A stretch of 30,173 nucleotides of DNA from JAOUJD01 sp964353935 (GTDB lineage: Bacteria > Pseudomonadota > Gammaproteobacteria > Burkholderiales > Burkholderiaceae_F), in assembly GCA_964353935.1 (NCBI GenBank), contig CAYGXL010000017.1:1-30173 (forward strand), written 5' to 3'. Shown piece by piece: positions 7,024 through 14,613 of this stretch. Position 1 is the stretch's first letter. Each line of letters begins with the position of its first letter. The notes beneath the pieces are model-generated. The model did no database searches and had not been told where the DNA came from. It worked only from the letters and a program-made list of their open reading frames with translations. A program made the position numbers and the translations under genes.

Positions 7024-8562
7024 TCAGTTCTTCTTCTTCGACGCCTTGTGGGCTTCCTTGTGAGCCCTTTCGATCTCTTCGAACAGCGACGCGCGCGCTG
7101 CTTCGGACTGCTCGGGCGTCAAGGCCCTTGCTGGCGAGAACGCCAGGGACGCCGAGCGGCCCTTCGTCGATGCCGTGTCGAAGTCGTCGAGCGAGAAATC
7201 GAGCGACTGCAGCTTGGTCACCTTCTCAGATGGACCGAGCGTGGTGCCTGCCACGATGTCCGAAGGGAACATCGTCGTCCATGCCGCGGTGGTCGTGTTC
7301 ATGATCGCGCCTTGGCCGGTGTTCTCCTGGACGTCGATCTTCATTACGTCGAGGTCCGTGAGGGTATCGGACGCGGCGATCCGGTAGCTCGGCGTCGGCG
7401 TCGCGGGCGCCTTCGGCGCCGGAGCTTCCTCGCGCACCGCTGGCAGCGAACCGGGCGGCGGCGCGAACGACGACGTGTCGGCGTCGCCGACTTTGGAACC
7501 GAGGCTCTCGCCCCATGACGGCTTCTTCACGCCGCGCCGGCCCAACATGCCGAGGCCGATACCGGCCAGCACGATGCCGAGGCCGGCGGCGGCGAACCAG
7601 CCGGTTCGCGACTCCGCTCCGCTGATCAGTTCCCGGTTCCGCGCGGAGACCTTGTCCATGTCTTCGCGCATGCGCGCGACTTCCTTCGTGAGCGCCTCGA
7701 CCTGGCGCGTCAGCGCCTCCTCGCGCGCATCACGCGCGGCGTCCTTCGCCGCCTGTTCGGCCGCCGGCTGGCTCGCGGCGGCCGGATCGGCGTCGGCGAG
7801 CACGAGGCGATCCTTCGTCGATGGTTTGGGGGTCTCTGGCGGGCGCACCGGAGGGGGCGGGGCGGACGCGGGCTTTGCCTTTGCGGCGACCTGCGGCTGT
7901 GCGACCGGCTTCGGACGCGGCTTGGGCGCGGCCTTGCGCGGTATCGCCGCGGCTGCGCTTGCAGGCTCCGTCAACGGCGGCGCGTCAGACACAGGCGACG
8001 ATGCCGCCTGAACCCGCGCGGTGGTGCCAGGGGCGCCGCTGCCCCAGCGCGGGTCCTCGCCCGGGACAGCGCGTGCCGCAGGCGGCGCCACGGTGCCCTG
8101 CGCCGTGGCGGTCTGCACGGAGGGCAGGTCGGGCGGATCGATCAGCAGGACGAATTCGCGCCGCAGGCGATTGCCGCATCCCATCTCCAGGACGAAGCGG
8201 ACCGCCGGCTCCGCGACCGGTGCCGGCGTGGTGACGACCACGGCGGAAGGACTGGACTTGCGGTCGATCCCGACGCGGGCGTTGGCAAGCGCGGGCGCGT
8301 CCTGCAGCACGGAGTCGGGAATCAGCCGGACACACTCGTTCGCGACGTCGGCGGCGCCTTCCCCGACCAGCGGGACACGGGCGTACAGGCGCTCGCCCAG
8401 CTGGCTCGCGACCTGGACTTCACCGAAGCCGGCTGCGCGTGTATCGGGCGCTGCCATCGCAAGGAAGACGGCCAGCACGATGCCACTGACGGCGAAGACC
8501 GAACGACCTCGCTGTCGCGAGCGATGAGAAGGTTCAGGCGTTGACACTTTCTTCTTGGCCAT
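7024..8562 (-). CDS. FimV-like membrane protein with N-terminal FimV domain
   Basis: This is a 512-residue protein. Residues about 20-45 form a signal peptide or anchor (V-F-A-V-S-G-I-V-L-A-V-F-L-A-M-A-A ending D-T-R-A-A). The following AGFGEVQVASQLGERLYARV matches the start of the FimV/HubP periplasmic domain (G-x-G-x-I/V-x-V-x-S-x-L-x-x-x-L). A long Pro/Ala/Lys-rich linker follows (about 165-255), then a coiled coil (EEALTRQVEALTKEVARMRE) and a transmembrane helix (WFAAAGLGIVLAGIGLGMLG). The cytoplasmic tail of about 170 residues has conserved-looking segments (S-L-D-F-S-L-D-D-F) and a Lys-rich end. FimV proteins are usually 800-1000 residues with a C-terminal TPR domain; this one is short and lacks it. 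They organise cell poles, type IV pili and type II secretion. No pilus genes are nearby. No clear ribosome-binding site precedes the ATG. Confidence 0.75.
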   Translation of the reverse strand: MAKKKVSTPEPSHRSRQRGRSVFAVSGIVLAVFLAMAAPDTRAAGFGEVQVASQLGERLYARVPLVGEGAADVANECVRLIPDSVLQDAPALANARVGIDRKSSPSAVVVTTPAPVAEPAVRFVLEMGCGNRLRREFVLLIDPPDLPSVQTATAQGTVAPPAARAVPGEDPRWGSGAPGTTARVQAASSPVSDAPPLTEPASAAAAIPRKAAPKPRPKPVAQPQVAAKAKPASAPPPPVRPPETPKPSTKDRLVLADADPAAASQPAAEQAAKDAARDAREEALTRQVEALTKEVARMREDMDKVSARNRELISGAESRTGWFAAAGLGIVLAGIGLGMLGRRGVKKPSWGESLGSKVGDADTSSFAPPPGSLPAVREEAPAPKAPATPTPSYRIAASDTLTDLDVMKIDVQENTGQGAIMNTTTAAWTTMFPSDIVAGTTLGPSEKVTKLQSLDFSLDDFDTASTKGRSASLAFSPARALTPEQSEAARASLFEEIERAHKEAHKASKKKN

Positions 8563-8760
8563 GGAGCGAGAACGCCGCTAGTCCGTCCTGGGTAGTCCAA
8601 CGCATGCAGTGTGAACGAAGAACCAGGCTTGTTGAAGGTGTCGAGGCAGGGGAAAACAGGTCAAAACACCGGCTTGTTCCGTCTCTATCCGGCATCGTCG
8701 ACCGCGCTGCGAGTCCCTTCGGCGACGGTACGGCGCTCTCGATCGCCGCGCAGTTCGGAG

Positions 8761-8776
8761 GCGCGAAGCGCGCTTC
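8761..8776. repeat. 16-bp perfect palindrome
   Basis: GCGAAGCGCGCTTCGC is self-complementary and lies 13 nt beyond the stop of the histidine-kinase-like gene (minus strand). No U-tract follows, so it is only a weak terminator candidate. Confidence 0.3.
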
Positions 8777-8788
8777 GCACCACGCGCA

Positions 8789-9487
8789 TCACGGCCGCAC
8801 CGGTAACCGCAACCCGACGACCGCGCGCCCCGGCGCGCCGTCGATCGCGAGCTCGGCGTCGTGCAGGGCGGCCACGAAGGAGCTGATCCGCAGGTCGAGC
8901 AGCGCCGCGTCCGGCCAGTCGCCGTCGGCGGCTGGGCTCTCGATCCGCAGCACCGCCGAGCCGTCGTCCAGGCACGACGACAACTCGATCACCGACCCTT
9001 CCCGCGCGCGGCAAGTCACGGCAACCAGCAGCCGGTACACGAGCCGCTGCAGGCGCCGCTCGTCGCCTTCGATTCCGCCGATGCCGCGGTCCGGCCGCAC
9101 GTCGAAGGACGCGCCGTGCAACGTGGCAACCGGCGAAGCGCGCTCGACGGCGCGCGCCACCAGATCGTCGATCCGCAGTCCGACGGGATCGAGCTTCATC
9201 ACGCCGAGCACCGTCCGGCCGTCGTCGACGAACTCGTCGAGCATCACGACCTGCTCGTGCGTGTTGCGCGCGAGGACGTCCGCCACGTGCTTGCTGCGCG
9301 AGCTGTCGACCATGCCCTGTTGCAGCAGGTGCGTCCAGCCCATGACCGTGTTGAGCGGTGTGCGCAGATCGTGGTTGAAGCGGCCGAAGAGCGCGACGAG
9401 CAGTTCGCTCCGGAGAGCCCGGCCTTCGCGTGCGAGCCACGCGGAGCCGGCGCGATCTTCAGCAACGTCGAAGGCGAGGGCGGGCAT
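8789..9487 (-). CDS. Histidine-kinase-like protein with degenerate ATPase domain
   Basis: This protein has 232 residues from the ATG at 9487; TTG at 9538 in the same frame would add 17. Neither start has a clear ribosome-binding site. The H-box is intact: F-N-H-D-L-R-T-P-L-N with His at residue 39, in a two-helix DHp domain (then GWTHLLQQG and KHVADVLARNTHEQVVMLDE). The following domain aligns in outline with HATPase_c (G-D-E-R-R-L-Q-R-L-V-Y-R-L-L), but the N-box Asn is missing (R-L-L-V-A-V-T-C where N-L-L-x-N-A-x is expected). The G1 D-x-G-x-G motif reads E-S-P-A-A-D-G-D, and no G2 G-x-G-L-G is present. There is no sensor or membrane segment. It may be a phosphotransferase of the Spo0B/ChpT type or a pseudokinase; no response regulator is adjacent. 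It is divergent from greB. Confidence 0.75.
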   Translation of the reverse strand: MPALAFDVAEDRAGSAWLAREGRALRSELLVALFGRFNHDLRTPLNTVMGWTHLLQQGMVDSSRSKHVADVLARNTHEQVVMLDEFVDDGRTVLGVMKLDPVGLRIDDLVARAVERASPVATLHGASFDVRPDRGIGGIEGDERRLQRLVYRLLVAVTCRAREGSVIELSSCLDDGSAVLRIESPAADGDWPDAALLDLRISSFVAALHDAELAIDGAPGRAVVGLRLPVRP

Positions 9488-9650
9488 GGATCCGGGATGC
9501 CGGGACGAAGGGCCGAAGCGTAGCGCGGGCAACGGCAACCTGCCGATGCGACCGGCATGCCGTGTTCATCCTTGCGCGTCACGCGGGGGCGACAGTCGCC
9601 GGGCCCGTCCGCTGGCCGGGCGAGGTAGCATCGCCGCTCGGAGAAGCGAC

Positions 9651-10199
9651 ATGAACAAGGCATTCGTCAAGGAGAGCGACGGCGACGACGAGGAACTCGA
9701 AACGCCCGAGCTTCCGACCGGCACGCGCAACTACATCACTCCCGCGGGCCACAAGCGGCTCAAGGACGAGCTGCTGCACCTGATCGACGTCGAGCGCCCG
9801 GAGGTCGTGCGCACCGTCTCGTGGGCGGCATCGAACGGCGACCGCTCCGAGAACGGCGACTACATCTACGGGAAGAAGCGCCTGCGCGAGATCGACCGGC
9901 GCATCCGCTTCCTGACCAAGCGCCTCGACAACGCCGAAGTCGTCGATCCGGCGGCGCGCGAGGCGACGGACCAGGTCTTTTTCGGCGCGACCGTCCGGTA
10001 TGCGACCGGCGATGGCCGCGAGAACCGCATCCGCATCGTCGGCATCGACGAAGTGGATCCTGCGCGCGGGCAGGTGAGCTGGATCTCGCCGATCGCGCGC
10101 GCGCTGATCAAGGCGCGCGAGGGCGACAGCGTGACGCTGAGGACGCCGGTCGGCGTCGAGACGCTGGAAATCCTCGACGTCCGCTACGAAGCGTCCTGA
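9651..10199 (+). CDS. greB: Transcription elongation factor GreB
   Basis: This 182-residue cytoplasmic factor stimulates the intrinsic RNA cleavage of backtracked RNA polymerase. The ATG at 9651 has GGAGA about 7 nt upstream. After an acidic extension of ~25 residues (E-S-D-G-D-D-E-E-L-E-T-P) the Gre coiled coil starts at Y-I-T-P-A-G-H-K-R-L-K-D-E-L. The tip carries the acidic residues (S-N-G-D-R-S-E-N-G-D-Y), followed by I-Y-G-K-K-R-L-R-E-I-D-R-R-I-R, the pattern that separates GreB from GreA. The C-terminal FKBP-like domain ends with SWISPIARALIKAREGDSV, then V-E-T-L-E-I-L. It is longer than E. coli GreB (158) because of the acidic N-terminus. Its last 16 nt overlap the end of spoT on the other strand. 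The greB-spoT convergence is common in Burkholderiales. Confidence 0.95.
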   Translation: MNKAFVKESDGDDEELETPELPTGTRNYITPAGHKRLKDELLHLIDVERPEVVRTVSWAASNGDRSENGDYIYGKKRLREIDRRIRFLTKRLDNAEVVDPAAREATDQVFFGATVRYATGDGRENRIRIVGIDEVDPARGQVSWISPIARALIKAREGDSVTLRTPVGVETLEILDVRYEAS

Positions 10200-12493
10200 T
10201 GGCCGCGCGTGACGCCACGCGGCCGCGCGATCTGGACGACGTGCTTCACTCGCCGCAGCGAGCGGATCACGCGGGCAAGGTGCGTGCGATCGCGTACCTG
10301 GATCTTGAAGTGGATCAGCGCGACCTGCGCCTCCTCGTCCTCGACGTGAACGTTCAGGATGTTGGAGTCGCCCTCGGCGATCGCCACGGCGATGCGGCCC
10401 AGCACGCCGCGCTCGTTCAGCACGCCGACGTCGAGGCCGACCGTGAAGTTCGCCGTCGAGTCGTTGGCCCACTGCAGCTCGATCCAGCGCTCGGGGTCCG
10501 CCCGGCGGGCGCGCCGCGCGTGCACGCACTCGGACTGGTGCACGGCCAGTCCCTGGCCCTTGCGGATGTGCCCGACGATGGCGTCGCCGGGGATCGGATG
10601 GCAGCAGCTCGCGAGTTGCACCGCCATGCCCTCCGTGCCGCGGATCAGCACCGGGGAGTGCGGCGAGGCCGTCGCGGTGCGCGGCGTCGGGGAGTCCTCG
10701 TCCGGGTTCTCCGGCACGGCGCCTAGCGCGAGCTGACGCGCGACGACGGCGGCCAGCCGGCGGCCGAGGCCGATGTCGGCGAGCAGGTCGTTGCGCGATT
10801 CCAGTTCGGCCTGCCCGAGGACCGTTTCCCATTGCGTTTCGGTGACTTCGGCGAGCGACAGGTTGAACTGGCGCGCGGCCTGCGCGAGCAGGCGTTCGCC
10901 GAGCTCGACCGACTCGTCGAACTTCATCGTGCGCAGGAAGTGGCGGATCTCCGAGCGCGCCTTGCCGGTGCGCACGAACGACAGCCACGCCGGGTTGGGC
11001 CGCGCGACCGGCCCGGTGACGATCTCGACCATGTCGCCGTTGCGCAGCGGAGTGCGCAGCGGCTGGATCTCGCTGTTGATGCGCGCGGCCACGCACTTGT
11101 TGCCGACGTCGGTGTGGATGCTGTAGGCGAAGTCGACCACCGTGGCGCCGCGCGGCAGCGACACGATCCTGCCCTTCGGGGTGAAGACGTACACCTTGTC
11201 CGGGAAGAGGTCGACCTTGATGTGCTCGAGGAACTCGCTCGAGTCGCCGGTCTGGCGCTGGATCTCGAGCAGCGACTGCAGCCACTGGTGCGTCCGCGAC
11301 TGCAGTTCGGAGAGGTCGGAGTCGTCGTCCTTGTACAGCCAGTGAGCCGCCACGCCGCTCTCGGCGACGTGGTGCATGTCCTTGGTCCGGATCTGGAACT
11401 CCACCGGCGTGCCGTACGGGCCGATCAGCGTCGTGTGCAGCGACTGGTAGCCGTTGACCTTCGGGATCGCGATGTAGTCCTTGAACTTCCCCGGCACCGG
11501 CTTGAAGAGCCCGTGCAGCGCGCCGAGCGTGAGGTAGCACTCGGGTCGGGTGTCGACGACGATGCGAAAGCCGTAGATGTCGAGCACCTGCGAGAACGAC
11601 AGGCTCTTCTCGGCCATCTTGCGGTAGATGCCGTACAGCGTCTTCTCGCGGCCGTAGACCTCGGCGCGGATCTTCGACTCGGCGAGCGCCTTGCGCACCG
11701 ACTGCAGGATCTTGCCGAGCAGTTCGCGGCGGTTGCCGCGCGCGGAGAGGACGGCCCTGTGCAGCACCCGGTACCGCATCGGGTGCAGGTGCTGGAAGCT
11801 CAGTTCCTCGAGTTCGCGGAACAGCGCGTTGAGCCCGAGCCGGTGCGCGATCGGCGCGTAGATCTCGAGCGTCTCGCGCGCGATGCGACGCCGCCGTTCG
11901 GCGTCGACCGCGTCGAGCGTGCGCATGTTGTGCAGGCGGTCGGCCAGCTTGATCAGGATGACGCGGACGTCGCGCGCCATCGCGAGCAGCATCTTGCGGA
12001 AGTTCTCGGCCTGCGCCTGCTCGGTCGAGGAGAACTGCAGCTTGTCGAGCTTCGACACGCCGTCGACCAGTTCGGCCACGACCGCGCCGAACTTCTCGAC
12101 GAGTTTGTCCTTCGCGACGCCCGAGTCCTCCAGCACGTCGTGCAGCAGCGCCGCCTGGATCGCGGCGCCGTCGAGGCGCCAGTCGGTGAGGATCTCGGCG
12201 ACCGCGAGCGGGTGGGTGATGTACGGCGCGCCGCTGCGGCGGAACTGGCCCAGGTGCGCCTCGTCGGAGAAGCGGAACGCGTCCTTGACCTTCTGCACGT
12301 CGGGCGACGGCAGGTACTTCTTGACGCGCTCCGTCAGCGTGGCGACCGTGGCGACGCCGTTGTGGGGCTCGGGCGCGGCGTCCGAGCGCCAGACAGCCTT
12401 CTTCAGGGCCTCGGCCGCGCGGCGTGCGAAACCGGGCTGCGGCTGCGGAGGAAGAGCCGGATTCGAGGAGGAAGGAGGATCGGCGGACCGCAT
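10184..12493 (-). CDS. spoT: Bifunctional (p)ppGpp synthetase/hydrolase, SpoT/Rel type
   Basis: This 769-residue stringent-response enzyme makes and degrades (p)ppGpp. The HD hydrolase domain is intact: A-H-x-G-Q-x-R-R-S-G-A-P-Y-I-T-H-P, the catalytic HDVLED (His118, Asp119) and KLADRLHNMRT, so it is not a synthetase-only RelA. The synthetase domain has EVYGREKTLYGIYRKM, then I-Y-G-F-R-I-V-V-D and G-Y-Q-S-L-H-T-T. A TGS domain (YVFTPKGRIVSLPRGATVVD) and a C-terminal ACT domain (F-T-V-G-L-D-V-G-V-L-N-E-R-G-V-L) follow. The ~45-residue Pro/Ser-rich N-terminal extension is unusual for the family and probably disordered. It starts 55 nt after rpoZ, presumably in one transcript, and has only a weak G-rich ribosome-binding site inside a hairpin (12500-12528). 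Confidence 0.96.
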   Translation of the reverse strand: MRSADPPSSSNPALPPQPQPGFARRAAEALKKAVWRSDAAPEPHNGVATVATLTERVKKYLPSPDVQKVKDAFRFSDEAHLGQFRRSGAPYITHPLAVAEILTDWRLDGAAIQAALLHDVLEDSGVAKDKLVEKFGAVVAELVDGVSKLDKLQFSSTEQAQAENFRKMLLAMARDVRVILIKLADRLHNMRTLDAVDAERRRRIARETLEIYAPIAHRLGLNALFRELEELSFQHLHPMRYRVLHRAVLSARGNRRELLGKILQSVRKALAESKIRAEVYGREKTLYGIYRKMAEKSLSFSQVLDIYGFRIVVDTRPECYLTLGALHGLFKPVPGKFKDYIAIPKVNGYQSLHTTLIGPYGTPVEFQIRTKDMHHVAESGVAAHWLYKDDDSDLSELQSRTHQWLQSLLEIQRQTGDSSEFLEHIKVDLFPDKVYVFTPKGRIVSLPRGATVVDFAYSIHTDVGNKCVAARINSEIQPLRTPLRNGDMVEIVTGPVARPNPAWLSFVRTGKARSEIRHFLRTMKFDESVELGERLLAQAARQFNLSLAEVTETQWETVLGQAELESRNDLLADIGLGRRLAAVVARQLALGAVPENPDEDSPTPRTATASPHSPVLIRGTEGMAVQLASCCHPIPGDAIVGHIRKGQGLAVHQSECVHARRARRADPERWIELQWANDSTANFTVGLDVGVLNERGVLGRIAVAIAEGDSNILNVHVEDEEAQVALIHFKIQVRDRTHLARVIRSLRRVKHVVQIARPRGVTRGHQDAS

Positions 12494-12499
12494 GCGTGT

Positions 12500-12528
12500 G
12501 CCCCGTCGCTAGGCTAACTTGACGGGGC
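12500..12528 (-). promoter_or_regulatory. Hairpin in the spoT leader covering its G-rich ribosome-binding site
   Basis: GCCCCGTC and GACGGGGC form an 8-bp GC-rich stem with a 13-nt loop, 6 nt upstream of the spoT ATG and 20 nt after the rpoZ stop. On the minus strand the 3' arm contains the only G-run (GACGGGGC) that could pair with 16S rRNA. No U-tract follows, so a terminator is less likely than a translation-limiting structure. Confidence 0.4.
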
Positions 12529-12548
12529 GGCGGCCGCAAACTACTCGA

Positions 12549-12752
12549 TTACGTCGGCACCTTGCGCAGCATCTCGATGCCGACCTTGGCTTGCGCGATC
12601 TCGCGCAGCGCGGCCACCGGCGGCTTGTCCTTGGTGTCGATCTTCGGCGTGTGGCCCTGCGCCAGCTGGCGCGCGCGGTAAGCGGCGGCCAGGCACAGCT
12701 GGAAGCGGTTGGGAATGTGTTTGAGGCAGTCTTCGACGGTGATGCGGGCCAT
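12549..12752 (-). CDS. rpoZ: DNA-directed RNA polymerase subunit omega
   Basis: This 67-residue subunit helps assemble RNA polymerase and, in proteobacteria, forms part of a ppGpp-binding site. The ATG at 12752 has AAGGA about 9 nt upstream; a longer open frame upstream has no family resemblance. It begins M-A-R-I-T-V-E-D-C-L-K-H-I-P-N-R-F-Q-L, the conserved RpoZ N-terminus, followed by A-A-Y-R-A-R-Q-L and the V-A-L-R-E-I helix. The usual size is 67-91 residues. It lies between gmk and spoT as in many proteobacteria. Confidence 0.96.
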   Translation of the reverse strand: MARITVEDCLKHIPNRFQLCLAAAYRARQLAQGHTPKIDTKDKPPVAALREIAQAKVGIEMLRKVPT

Positions 12753-12838
12753 GGCGGGAATCCTTTTCGGGTTGCGCTGCAGTTTACCGGAGTGCCACCC
12801 CGCGGCACTCAGAGGGCGGCTCCCCGTGCTGTTGAACC

Positions 12839-12873
12839 AAGGCCGGGCGCTCGGCCGCCCGAAGCCCGGCCTT
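12839..12873 (-). terminator. GC-rich hairpin between gmk and rpoZ
   Basis: AAGGCCGGGC and GCCCGGCCTT form a perfect 10-bp stem around 15 nt. It lies between the gmk stop and the rpoZ start. The A/T ends of the stem give little U-tract, so it may attenuate rather than fully terminate. Confidence 0.5.
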
Positions 12874-12898
12874 CTGACTGATCGCGGCGAGTGCACGT

Positions 12899-12917
12899 GC
12901 GACGGCGAAGCCGTCGC
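12899..12917 (-). terminator. Stable hairpin just after gmk
   Basis: On the minus strand GCGACGGC-TTC-GCCGTCGC folds into a stem capped by a C(TTCG)G tetraloop, 18 nt after the gmk stop. No U-tract follows. It could stabilise the gmk 3' end or assist termination with the hairpin at 12839-12873. Confidence 0.4.
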
Positions 12918-12935
12918 GTACACGAGCCGCGCAGC

Positions 12936-13592
12936 CTAGCCAACGATGCCCAGCTGGGCGAACAGTTCATGGTGACGGGCCGCCTGGCTGCCGTAGCGCA
13001 GCCGGGTCGCCGTCACGATGGCCGCCAGCTGGCCCAAGGCGGTCTCGAAGACCTCGTTGATGACCGCGTAGTCGAACTCGGGGGCGTGCGCCATCTCGCT
13101 GCCCGCGGCGAGCAGCCGGCGGGCGATCACGGGCGGCGTGTCCTGCCCACGCTTGCGCAGGCGCGCCTCGAGCGCCTCGAACGACGGCGGCAGGATGAAG
13201 ACTCCGACCGCATGCGGGAACTGCGCCTTCACCTGGCGCGCGCCCTGCCAGTCGATCTCCAGCAGCACGTCGGTGCCGGCGCGCACGCGTTCCTCGATCC
13301 ACTTGCGCGACGTCGCGTAGTAGTTTCCGTGCACCTCGGCGCTCTCCAGGAACTCGCCATCGGCGCGGCGCTGCATGAAGTCTTCGATCGTCACGAAGTG
13401 GTACTCCCGGCCGTCCTGGTCGCCCGGACGCGGATGCCGGGTGGTGTGCGAGACCGACAGCTGGATCTTGGGATCGCGCGCAAGCAGTGCGTTGACCAGC
13501 GTGGACTTGCCGGCGCCGGAGGGCGCGACGACGAGGAACAGCGAGCCCGCGTGGTCGCCGGTGAGCGGGGCAAGGGCGTCGGTCACGGTCAC
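12936..13592 (-). CDS. gmk: Guanylate kinase
   Basis: This 218-residue cytoplasmic enzyme phosphorylates GMP to GDP with ATP. It has the Walker A loop APSGAGKST (residues ~23-31), the GMP-binding segment S-V-S-H-T-T-R-H-P-R-P-G-D-Q-D-G-R-E-Y-H-F, the G-N-Y-Y-A-T-S segment, and DVLLEIDWQGARQVK. Length is slightly above the usual ~207 owing to a short N-terminal extension. The GTG start at 13592 overlaps the yicC stop (GTGA), so the two genes are translationally coupled. Guanylate kinase is a known target of (p)ppGpp in some bacteria, which fits its place next to rpoZ and spoT. Confidence 0.96.
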   Translation of the reverse strand: MTVTDALAPLTGDHAGSLFLVVAPSGAGKSTLVNALLARDPKIQLSVSHTTRHPRPGDQDGREYHFVTIEDFMQRRADGEFLESAEVHGNYYATSRKWIEERVRAGTDVLLEIDWQGARQVKAQFPHAVGVFILPPSFEALEARLRKRGQDTPPVIARRLLAAGSEMAHAPEFDYAVINEVFETALGQLAAIVTATRLRYGSQAARHHELFAQLGIVG

Positions 13593-14491
13593 TCCAGGTT
13601 CTGGATCTGTTCGCGCATCTGCTCGATGAGCATTTTCAGTTCCACCGAGGCGTTTGTCATCTCGATGGCCGCGGCCTTCGAGCCGACCGTGTTCGCCTCG
13701 CGGTTCAGTTCCTGCATCAGGAAATCGAGCCGGCGTCCCACCGGACCGCCCGCGCCCAGGACCCGCCGCACTTCGTTCACGTGCGTGGTCAGGCGCTTGA
13801 TCTCCTCCTCGACGTCCATCTTGAGTCCGTAGAGCGTGACCTCCTGCCGGATACGGTCGGCCACTTCGTCGCGGCTCAGCGTCGTCGCCTTCGTCATCGT
13901 CTCCCCGAGCGCCTGCTCGAGGCGTTCGACCAGTTTTCGCTCGACCGCGGCCAGCAGGTCGGGCGCGCGCGCCTTCAGCTGGTTCGCGATGGACTCGACC
14001 TGGGCGCAGTGGGCGAGCAGCGCCTCGCGCAGCGCCTCGCCTTCACGCCGGCGCGAAGCGGTCATGCCGTCGAGCGCTTCGCCCAGCGCGTCGGCGGTCG
14101 CCGCGCGGAGCGCTTCCGGATCGCTGCCGGGCGTCTCGACGACACCCGGCCAGCCGAGCACGTCGGCCGTAGAGAGCCGCGTCGCCCCGGGCAGCGCCTG
14201 TTCGACCTGCCCGGCGAGGCCGGTCAACTGGGCAAGCGCCGCGGCATTCAGCGTCGGCTCGGCCGCGCCCACGCCGCGGACGATGTTGATCCGGCACTCC
14301 ACCTTCCCGCGGCTGAGGCGCCCGGCGATGCCCTCGCGCAGCATCGGCTCGAACACGCGCCAGTCGTCCGGGATCCGCATCGAGAGGTCGAGGAAGCGGG
14401 AGTTGACGGAACGCAGGTCGATCGTCAGCTGCCCCAGTGCGGTGGGACGCGCGGCGCTGGCGAAGCCGGTCATGCTCGCAACAGGTTTCAT
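13589..14491 (-). CDS. yicC: YicC-family endoribonuclease
   Basis: This 300-residue protein has the two YicC domains. The N-terminal part is S-M-T-G-F-A-S-A, then LTIDLRSVNSRFLDLSMRIP and S-R-G-K-V-E-C-R-I. The C-terminal domain (DUF1732) has RIRQEVTLYGLKMDVEEEIK, R-L-T-T-H-V, and the strongly conserved RRLDFLMQELNREANTVGSK. E. coli YicC (287 residues) is reported as an endoribonuclease involved in small-RNA turnover. The start may be the ATG at 14491 or the ATG at 14473, nearer the usual M-x-x-S-M-T-x-F beginning; neither has a good ribosome-binding site. It is first of the minus-strand group yicC-gmk-rpoZ-spoT and divergent from the kinase gene. Confidence 0.94.
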   Translation of the reverse strand: MKPVASMTGFASAARPTALGQLTIDLRSVNSRFLDLSMRIPDDWRVFEPMLREGIAGRLSRGKVECRINIVRGVGAAEPTLNAAALAQLTGLAGQVEQALPGATRLSTADVLGWPGVVETPGSDPEALRAATADALGEALDGMTASRRREGEALREALLAHCAQVESIANQLKARAPDLLAAVERKLVERLEQALGETMTKATTLSRDEVADRIRQEVTLYGLKMDVEEEIKRLTTHVNEVRRVLGAGGPVGRRLDFLMQELNREANTVGSKAAAIEMTNASVELKMLIEQMREQIQNLE

Positions 14492-14613
14492 CGGGTCGGG
14501 AGCCGGCTGGAGCCGGTGTTATCGAGGGGATTGCACGTCTTATCGCGTGTTTGGAGCGTCGAGTCCTGCTGGCCGGACGGCTAGAATCGCCGGGTCTCTC
14601 CGAACGAGCGTTC

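Noticed and set aside
10832..12517. A 561-codon open frame on the plus strand antisense to spoT
   Set aside because: It mirrors spoT codons, is rich in Arg, Val and Leu, has no family pattern and no ribosome-binding site.
9579..12539. A 986-codon open frame on the minus strand covering spoT in another frame
   Set aside because: Its product is Arg/Ala/Pro-rich without any domain, whereas the spoT frame carries all RSH motifs. High GC content removes stops in the shadow frame.
14551..14587. TTGGAG and TAGAAT as a promoter for the kinase gene
   Set aside because: The gap between the two hexamers is 25 nt, too long for a sigma-70 promoter.
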